Origin: Eucalyptus grandis
Taxonomy: Eukaryota > Streptophyta > Magnoliopsida > Myrtales > Myrtaceae
Assembly (NCBI RefSeq): GCF_016545825.1
Contig: NC_052620.1
Location: forward strand, 310,001 to 374,000
Direction: 5' to 3'
Length of the DNA stretch: 64,000 nucleotides
This document shows, in pieces, positions 56,105 to 64,000 of the stretch. The position numbers and the translations under genes are program-made. A model generated the notes under the pieces. It was not told the origin of the DNA, did no database searches, and saw nothing but the letters and a program-made list of their open reading frames with translations. Position 1 is the first letter of the stretch. Each line of letters starts with the position of its first letter.

Positions 56105-57955
56105 TAATGCATGCATGCATACAGGCAATTCAAGAGTAAATCAGCATCAACTTGCCAGCAGTAGAAATAATTCAAGATCAATATGGAGCTACTAATGGAA
56201 AAAATGCACGTCTCATTTTTTTATTTTTTTTTCGGATCAAGATCTTGCAGGTCCTTTACTATATGCTCCTCACAAACTTACAAGCAATTGTTATCACCAC
56301 ATACTCATCCTATAATACAGATGCAAGTCCCCCCAAAATGTTAAACCAATATGGCTCTAACAACATTAAAGCGAAACAGCAACTAATTTGAGAAACTACA
56401 TGTTGCTTGTTTTAGTGTGTCCTATCATTGGTACCTTAGAAACTTATCTTTCATTAATCAGGTTTCACTCGAGATCTTCAAAAGGTTCCAGGAGTTTTGG
56501 CCTCTAGGTTATTCTCCTTCATAAACATTGTGGTACAGAAGGATAAAAAGAGAATCCTAAACTGTTGCCAAGGCCTCAGAAATCGGAACAGAATTAGGTA
56601 ACGCATGGTAACGTTTATGTTTCTCCCAATTTCTATTCTTTTGTTTTCCGGAACAAAAAAAAAAAAAAAAAAGAACAAATGCCTATTTGGTAAAACATTT
56701 GTTCCCGAGAACAATTTCTCTAATTTTTTTGTTCAGGAACAGTTTTGAAAAAAAAAAGTAGTTTCTTGTTCCAGGAACAATTTCTAGAAATAAGCCAATT
56801 TTTTTTCTTTTGTTTTTCTCTCTTGCTGCAGCCACCTCCAATCGCCCAAAGCCACCGCCAACCACCGCCACCGCCGCACAACCACCCATGGCTGACCGTC
56901 ACCGCGACCGCCGCCAAAAACCGAGAGCAAGAATAAAAAGTAAATAATACAAAAAAAGAAATTGTTGCGTTACCAAATGCATTTCTATTCTTTTTCTATT
57001 CCAAGAGTAGATATTTTATATAGTTAAAACAGGTTCTTTTACTCGAAATTGTTCCTGTAATAAAAATAGAAAATAACTATTTATTAAAAAAAACTCTTCC
57101 ACAATCAAGAAGCATTGTCATGCGCAGCCTTCGCTTCTTGTGCTTCGTGACTATTCTACTGCATAACTTATGTAGACTCGTGTTTCTCGTGACTTTTTTC
57201 TTTTTCATATCCACAGTCCATGGGTTAAAGAATATCACTACCTAACCAGTCATTCATGGGCACAACCGATGTTCACATTACTCTCACGCGCCATGTGAAT
57301 TTGGTTCACTTCTCCATTAGCTGCCAAAATTATCAAGTGATAAAAGAACTCAACTGTTAACTGGTGGCTTCTTCAAGTCTCACTGCATCTTCACCATTCC
57401 TCTATGGTTTTGCCTCTTCAAGCACCTCGTAGAACTTGGCGACAGAATCCTATCGCAATTATTGGAGAATTGTCCTAAGAAAACTATCACACGCTGCACG
57501 ATCTTTAGAAAGGTACATACTCCAGATCCACATTTGCTAGGCAGCTCAAAAGCACTCAAAGAGTCCCCCTCTCTCTAGACTTCACCTAACTTCTTTCAAT
57601 AAATTGCCACCTACTCAAAGAAAGAAAGAAAAGCTACCTTCCATGGATTTGTTACTGATTTAGCAGCGTGTAACATTGATTAGTGATGAATTCACTACCA
57701 AGCATCCAAAAACAAAAGTTACGAAGGAAAACTAATTCAACGCCTCTCGAACAAATTCCACAACACGTTGTTCAAAGTTCCCACGCAATTGTAGCACCAA
57801 GGAATTGAATTCAAAGTCCAGGTCAAATATTACATAATACAATTGGGATGTGCCAGGTGTTACCTGATCTTCAGCAAGCGGCATGAAGCCCAGAACCTCA
57901 GCTACACATCCTTCAAGTCATCAGTTTCCATGGCTTCGGTCGGAGGTGGTAGTCG
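56105..57955. repeat. Segmental duplication copy 2 (immediately downstream of the TNL)
   Basis: The counterpart of 28,930-30,262. The right end overlaps the last codons of the TNL gene. Differences are point changes, small indels and one insertion of about 515 bp (56,590-57,120). Copy 2 remains attached to its TNL gene; copy 1 is truncated. Confidence 0.88.
56590..57120. mobile_element. MITE-like insertion in duplication copy 2
   Basis: Absent from copy 1, whose sequence is continuous from AAATTAG to TTTCTTCTGC. It contains GGTAACGCA at 56,597 and its inverse TGCGTTACC at 56,966, each next to a TTTCTATTCTTTT segment, several GTTCC(A/G)GGAACA palindromes, and a CCGCC-rich core (56,830-56,920). 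There is no coding capacity. Exact ends and target duplication are unclear. Confidence 0.6.
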
Positions 57956-60900
57956 CCTCTGCTCTTCAGTCTACGCCACCATCGTTTCACTAGGGACTCT
58001 GTTTCAGGGAGACAAACTTCTTCTCTTCGTCGCCTCCGTCGTTGGTAAGTGGCAATCTTACATCCATCAGAGCTCGGTGTTGTCAGATGGGAGACGAGCT
58101 GTCGTGATGCTGAAAGTGGCGTCGCTGAACAATCTTGCAAGTCGTTCTGTATATCCGTTTTGATCGTTCCATGCATAAGTGGAACCATGGCTGTTGGATA
58201 TTTTGATTCATAACCAAACTCGTAGAGTAAAGCTGGATCGATTAGATCTTGAAGCCTAACTATAAAATCTTCCTCTAGTTGCTTGCATACTATTCGGAAT
58301 CCACACTTTTTTGCGACTCCACCTGATACTTTAACACTAAACTGTACATGACTCATAAATTTGACCAAAATTGATTGCTCCCTGCAACTGCTCAAATGGT
58401 GTGAATGATACAAACAAGTTATAATTTGCAACGGGAGTCCATTTACGCTTATGCAGCATTTGGCCATTAACTTCTATTTCCATGTAGTATGATTGTGATC
58501 CATGATCATGTTCATCAGTACTATGAACAACACAAAGAATGAATCCAAGAAACTTGTGACACAAGTCCTTAGAAGCCCTAAAGGATGCAAAACCTTTTTC
58601 AATAGGGAGCACCCACTCTGGTAACTCCGCTCCAAGATGAGTAGCATGGTAACCCTGTTATAAGATAAACTGTTAGAAAGTTCCCAAATAGAAGAATTCA
58701 ATTTTGAGTTTAGAAAGTAATCCTAGTGAATTCCACTTCTAACTAGAGCTCTATAAATGAGTGGAGATACAAAATGATCCTTGCTTATAATAATATACAA
58801 GTCTCATGTGTTAGAAATGATTCTTATAAAAGAACGCAAGCCACCTCCATCATATGCATGTACGTGTAGAACCACTTTAAATTTATTTGCTTTTCTTAAG
58901 CTTCCTATCTATCGTTTTCTGCTGTTGCAATATACAAGCACACACTCCACATTAATATGAGAGAGAGAGGGAGAGAGAATCTTACTTGGAGAGGCGGCAT
59001 TTGCAAAGCCAACTTGAGATAATCTCTACCGTTAGAAGCATAGGGATCGAGCATCTTCCAGCCTCCAAAATGAACATGGGGCGCCACGTGAATATGTAAA
59101 TGTTTGCGCCCAAGGATGGATGTTGGAATGCTAGTTATTTTGGTCCCCATCAGACGTAAATTACCCAATTTGGGACAACAGGAATGATTCTTGAGAAACT
59201 CCAATTCAGTCAGACTACTTCCACCAAGGTCTAAATATTTTAAACTTGAAAGTCCGATCTTCATAGATGGATCAGCAGAATCATCGTACTTTGGAAACCC
59301 AATGAAGGATCTGCAACCTTTAAGTTCCAGCTCTTCGATGTTATGTAACTTGTATATACTAGACGGAAGACTTACCAGATTCCTGCAAACAGATAAGCTC
59401 AATTTCTCCAAAGAAACAAGATTTTCTACTGCTGCAGGAAGTTCTTTAATAGCAGTCCCTCTTAACGAAATAAGTGTCAGACTTTCAAGTTTATGTGGAA
59501 TATCAGGGAACCTTTTCAAATTTTTACAATTTGTAAGAAGAAGATGCCGAAGTCTTTTTGTCTTGAGCACATTCAGAAAAACACGAAGTCGAGAGCACCC
59601 ATCTAAAGTCAACACCTGTAACTTCTCAAGAAATGCAATCGACTCATGGGCTTCTACCATATTTTTACAATCAGAGAGAACCAATGCCTCGAGATGTGGA
59701 GTCCATGAGAGGTCAGGGATTCGAATGAGGGACTTGCAATAACTGAAATTAATGAACTTCAATTGTTGGAAGTCCTGCAAATATGGTGGAACAAACATCT
59801 CGGTCAAACTTACTATGAACTAATTTGCTGAGAATTGCGCGTTGTATTTAGAAATAAGTAAACACTTAGAAACTTTACTAATAATTATAAATCTATACAT
59901 ATATGTGGCAAGAGAATGATTTTAGAAATGACAAATAAAAAAGCTAATGGATATTGGTCAGAAGTGGGCCACGTGGTAAAAGCATGCCATGTGTCATGCC
60001 ATGTGGCAATCGGAAAAAAAAAAAAAATGAAGCACCACGCGGCAACCATGTGAAGGCAGGCCACTAACGAGTTTAAGCCACATGTTATGCCATGTGCCAA
60101 TTGTAGAAGTAAAGTGAATGTCACGTGCCGAGCACCGAAGTGAACATTCTTTCTGTTCTGGTTTAGACTATATATAACAGCTGTATGTCAAAAATATATA
60201 TTCTATCACAATGACTTTTTTTAAGCCATTTAAACACAATGAAACCAACTTTTTAAAACATTTTGAAGAAAAAAGGTTCATATATTCAACTCAAAACCTA
60301 GCTTTGACTTTCAATTAAGAAACTAGCGGTATGCCGTGTGGATCTTGTATATCAAGTTATTTCTAAATGCACATGCATTACAGGCAAAGTTTCTAATATA
60401 TATTTAATTTCGTCTACTTAGAAATGCTGCTCTTCACAAACTGATTTAAGCATTTAAGAATGCCTTGTTTTACAGCGTAATGCATTCAAACCTTGAAAAT
60501 TCTTTTTCTTCAGCATTTGTTTATAGAATTTCTTTGTATTGTGCATTAGTTTCTAACAAAGCTGTTTCACTTAATTTTTAAATGCCAATTTTGCTGCACG
60601 TAAACATATTTCCTACTCGAGTAATTAGGGTCATTTTGAAAGGGAAAAAATAGAAAGAGAAGTGGCTTAAAAAACTAGGGAACACCACTTCGTTTCGTGT
60701 TCTAGTACACGTAATACACATATACACATACAAATGAAGTAGACAATGAAAAGGTCTATGTAGGTAAATGCTCACTTTAAATTGTTTAGGCACTACCGTG
60801 ATACTGGCTTTGCTCATATCAATTCCCACTAATTTCATTGAACCAGAGGAATATTCAGTAATCTGGCGAGCACATCCAGGCCATTCAAACCATCTAAGCC

Positions 60901-63900
60901 CCTTAGGAAGACATAAAGGACCTTGGAAAGAATCTTGCAGGTTAGGCAAGATGAGCAATCTCAACCTTCTCATTTTTGTAAAAGCATCAGGATGGATACA
61001 CATCTCTGTCCACTCAGGTAGCGTCAACACTATGGCTTTTACAGCACAATCTTCCTGCATATGCAAGATTATTTAGGTTATACATATTTTTAGTAATTAA
61101 AGTCGAAGAAAAGGAGCACAACTTTGATTGTAATCATAATTCTTACCTTGTCATTGGACAGAACCTCGTCAACATCATCATACAACCATAGTCTGCTGCG
61201 TCTTCCAGGATCATCGCGACACTCTTGGTTCACAATATCCTTACCCATCAATTGAATTAAGTCATGCATTTCTAGGATGTCCAACTCAATTCTTATCAAG
61301 GACCTCTTAACAAGAATTTCAAATCCTGCAGTTGTCTCAAGATCGCAACTTTCAAGAACTTTCTTTGTATACTCCCTTTTCCACCCCCTAAAGAAGCAGG
61401 AAATGTGGAGAAAGATTTCTTTCTCATTTTCATCTAGTCCCTCATAACTAATTTTGAGCACGTTATTAATGCTTTTGTTAGGACTCCTAGAAAATTTCAT
61501 TAGTGTACTTTCCCATACATCTTCTGTTTCACCACATAATAAGGAACCCAACACCTCAAGTGCTAAAGGAAGACCTTTAGCATAATTCAGAGCCCCATTT
61601 ACTAGATCTATTCTGATTTGGTGCACCTGAGAAGCATGCTTACTAAGCAGCTTGCAAGCTTGACTGTCATCTAGTGCTTCAACTTCATACACATGATCTT
61701 GATATATCCCTTGACAAGTTAGCAAATGTCTGTCTCTTGTAGTAATAATGATCCTACTCCCATTACCAAACCACTTGCCTTCTCCTACTAAAGCATTTAA
61801 CTGGTGCAGGTCATCCACATCATGAAGGATTAGGAGAACTTTCTTGCGACCAAGTCTGCGTTGTATTATATTAATACCTTTATCAACAGTGGACACTTCT
61901 AATCTTTGCTGCAGTAATAATGTATCTTTTAATAATATTTCTTGCAAAGTCACTAGATCCTTGCAACCTTTTGAAGTTTCTCGAACATTTGCCAGAAAAC
62001 ATGAACCCTCAAATTGTGTAAAAGAAGAATTGTATAGGGCTTTCGCCAAGGTTGTCTTCCCTATACCTCCTTGTCCCCACAATCCCACCATCACAACATC
62101 ATCATTAGATTCAAGGTTTAACATTGATTTTAGCATAACCACTCGAGATTCTATCCCAACCGGGTGCTTAGCAACATGCAAAGGCATTCGGTCAAGATGA
62201 TTGGAGATCCATTTCACAATTTCTTGTATATGCTTCGACTCATCTCTAACAAAAACAGAAAAGTTTTAGCAATTTGAATAAGCAATTACAAGCAATCACT
62301 GGCCAACAATAACAAAGTAGTGTGTCACATTTTTAGATAATTACAGCCAAAACAAAATGTATTCCCCACTTAGTTGAATTAGAACTCCGAGATAACAAGC
62401 TCAGGATTCAACTTTTAGTCAATCGATTCATGTATCTATCTACATAAGTGATTCATGTCCTTGATTCACTATTTTTCTTTTTGACTATTAACCAAAAGGA
62501 GCTATTTAGGACGAACTTTGAATGGCAATTAAAATCCGAAAATTATTAAAAACCCCTGAAGCACGATGTCATTGCCTTACACAGTCTGTATAGACTAATT
62601 ATCCTGTATCAAGCGTTGCTAACTGCTTTATTCCTTCTGAAGAAGAAATGGGGCAAGTGCAATAACACTACTTAAACATTTTGTCCATTGGTTGATTAAA
62701 ATTTTAATGTTCTATCTTTTTCAACTGAGTCTGTAAATTTTTCAGCTGATAAAGTCCTAATGTCTAATTTCTATTACTGGAAAGAACCACGCGTCTATTC
62801 TATGGTTTATTTATTTTTATTTTTTTGGTCGAATCTATTTCATGGTTAGCCATGTGTGATTTTTCGAACTCAACCACACCGGTAACAAGTTTAACACTGG
62901 GTTGCCAAAATTGAAAATATGTCGAACTCAATTGACCCAAACGAAATGCAAACAACTCAAATAGCCCACAAACAGAACGTTTAGGGCTTTTATCATACTT
63001 TGAGGAGGGCAACAAGGATCCAAAAGAAAGAGCTATAGACCTTACGAATGAAACGGGGCTTAGCAACAGCCAAAATGAGAATGATATTGTTCCATGCTCA
63101 AAAATAGATGTTTTGTTTCCGTGCCAGTGAATTTCAATAAGTTCTTCAGTGCCAAAATATTGTCAGTGGAGAAAGACTAATAAATTTATGAAATCACCAA
63201 ATTCTTTTATAATTAGCAGATAACCAATAACTAACTCACCAAATTTTATTTTCATTACTTACGGCCTTCAATCTACTAACTTTTATATGAAATTACCAAC
63301 ATAACTTAGAGCTACTTACCAACTTTTGTCATTTTAACTAATTACCTACTAGTTTTGAGTTACCAACTTTTACTAATTACCAATGCTATTTGTTCTTTTA
63401 ATTTCCCAACTTTTCTATTGGATAACCAACTCTCATTTGAGTTACTCACGAACTCATTTTAAAAATTGCCAATCTTAATTAGAGTGGCTTACATATTTTT
63501 TCTCCAATCAAATCATCAACTAATTTTGAGTATCAAATTTCATTTGAATTACTTGTCAAGTTTATTTTTCTTTTAATTATCAACTTATCTTATATTTTGC
63601 CATATTTTTGTTTATTAATTTTAACTATATGTTAGATTTACCAACTCATGTACGAAATTACTAACTTTAACTTAAGCAACTTAAGAATTTTTAAGATTTA
63701 TAAGATGAAGCATCTATACATATACTTAGAAAGTTACAATCATGTGTGCGTTGATTAACTAATTAATTTATTTTTGTGAAAACAATCTTTATACGTACTT
63801 GTAAAGATTAGTTTCTTACACAAAATATGGACTCCACTCTACTTACTCATCATTCAAAGGCCAACCGGACAAGCTACCAGCGTTGAAAAGAGCTTTCTTC

Positions 63901-64000
63901 CATCTCTTCACTTTCTCCGAATCCTCCCCGAACTTGGACTTGTGCTTATTCAGAGCTTTTTGATAACTCATTCTTCCCTTTCTCACTTCTCTTGGTTCCA
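57913..64000 (-). CDS. TIR-NB-LRR (TNL) disease-resistance gene, 5' exon cut by window edge
   Basis: Intracellular immune receptor of the TNL class. Exons on the minus strand: 1, 64,000-63,847 (TIR end, EVRKGRMSYQKALNKHKSKF, donor GTAAGT); 2, 62,245-61,147 (NB-ARC); 3, 61,054-60,776 and 4, 59,819-58,986 (LRRs); 5, from 58,654 (C-terminal jelly-roll, C-JID). All introns have GT-AG ends and phases match. NB-ARC motifs: P-loop GLWGQGGIGKTTLAK, kinase-2 LLILHDVDDL, RNBS-B GNGSRIIITTRDRHLL, GLPLALEVLGSLL, FLHISCFFRGWK, MHD in EMHDLIQLMG. LRRs include LKYLDLGGSSL and LGNLRLMGTKI. The C-JID starts SFRASKDLCHKFLGFILCVV, but a stop at 58,337 truncates it while VQFSVKVSGG and CGFRIVCKQL continue in another frame to 57,913. 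It is either a pseudogene or a shortened receptor. Confidence 0.88.
59820..60775 (-). other. TNL intron 3
   Basis: Donor AAAGTGAGC at 60,775; acceptor preferred at AATTAG (59,820) because it preserves phase 0, though a nearby CATAG is an alternative. It contains a short GCCATGTGGCA-type repetition at 59,970-60,120 and no coding sequence. Confidence 0.65.
61147..62245 (-). CDS. TNL exon 2: NB-ARC nucleotide-binding domain
   Basis: One uninterrupted exon of 366 codons that begins DESKHIQEIVKW after acceptor TTTTTGTTAG and ends SNDK before GTAAGA. It covers the complete ATP/ADP switch module: P-loop Lys near 62,057, RNBS-A (FLANVRE), kinase-2 near 61,825, RNBS-B, GLPL, RNBS-D and MHD near 61,270. 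The kinase-2 first Asp is His (codon CAT), while the second Asp and the TNL-typical final Asp (HDVD) remain. The rest is well conserved, so the exon is under or was recently under constraint. Confidence 0.92.
62246..63846 (-). other. TNL intron 1 (1.6 kb)
   Basis: Lies between the TIR and NB-ARC exons with donor GTAAGTAGAG and acceptor TTTTCTGTTTTTGTTAG, both strong. It joins exons in phase 2. It is AT-rich. From about 63,220 to 63,670 it holds a loose, irregular repetition of TACCAACTTTT-like phrases (plus strand) with no fixed period, probably a decayed simple repeat. No coding sequence. Confidence 0.8.

Overview
The window is nuclear DNA of a dicot plant. It holds a TIR-NB-LRR (TNL) resistance gene, a class that grasses lack, and plant-specific LTR retrotransposon lineages: Ogre/Tat, a chromovirus family and SIRE/Maximus-like Copia. 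A woody dicot, perhaps Myrtales, is only a guess from overall texture. About 85% of the window is transposable-element sequence. The one gene that may still be active is the TNL on the minus strand at the right end. Small fragments of a tRNA adenosine deaminase (TAD2-like), a 2-oxoglutarate dioxygenase and an unidentified gene lie among the elements. One 100-base assembly gap occurs at 28,538-28,637.

Layout. (1) 1-14,874: an autonomous-type Ogre/Tat element on the minus strand: 3.3-kb 5' LTR, PBS, ORF1, gag-pro, a predicted intron, RT-RNase H-integrase, and a 3' untranslated region with a 181-bp tandem repeat at the left edge. Its 3' LTR lies outside the window. It sits inside the 5' LTR of (2) 14,875-25,728: a related plus-strand element that has gag but no pol (TR-GAG-like), three adjacent tandem-repeat arrays in its 3' region, and a complete 2.3-kb 3' LTR. 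(3) 25,729-28,930: relics, comprising a hAT transposase, a 2OG-dioxygenase exon, unidentified exons and the gap. (4) 28,930-30,262: a copy of the DNA just downstream of the TNL gene. (5) 30,267-40,694: three long (3.3-3.6 kb) LTRs of one chromovirus-like family, nested solo LTRs with target-site duplications. (6) 40,944-50,003: a structurally complete SIRE-like Copia element (TSD TGATG), catalytically dead, with a third ORF after pol. (7) about 51,490-54,740: a decayed plus-strand Copia pol and its 3' LTR. (8) 55,800-56,035: TAD2-like exons. (9) 56,105-57,955: the second copy of the segment in (4), interrupted by a MITE-like insertion. (10) 57,913-64,000: the TNL gene, five exons on the minus strand, with the TIR exon cut by the window edge.

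How it fits together. The TNL locus looks like part of an R-gene cluster that was locally duplicated. One copy survives only as its 3' flank at 28.9-30.3 kb, and transposons have since filled the space between the copies. The surviving TNL has most NB-ARC motifs, but the first Asp of kinase-2 is His and its C-terminal jelly-roll domain has a frameshift, so its activity is uncertain. I found no CRISPR, rRNA or canonical tRNA gene. I did not find a convincingly new biological system. The most interesting material is the pair of opposed Ogre elements with different 3' tandem-repeat arrays, and the SIRE third ORF.
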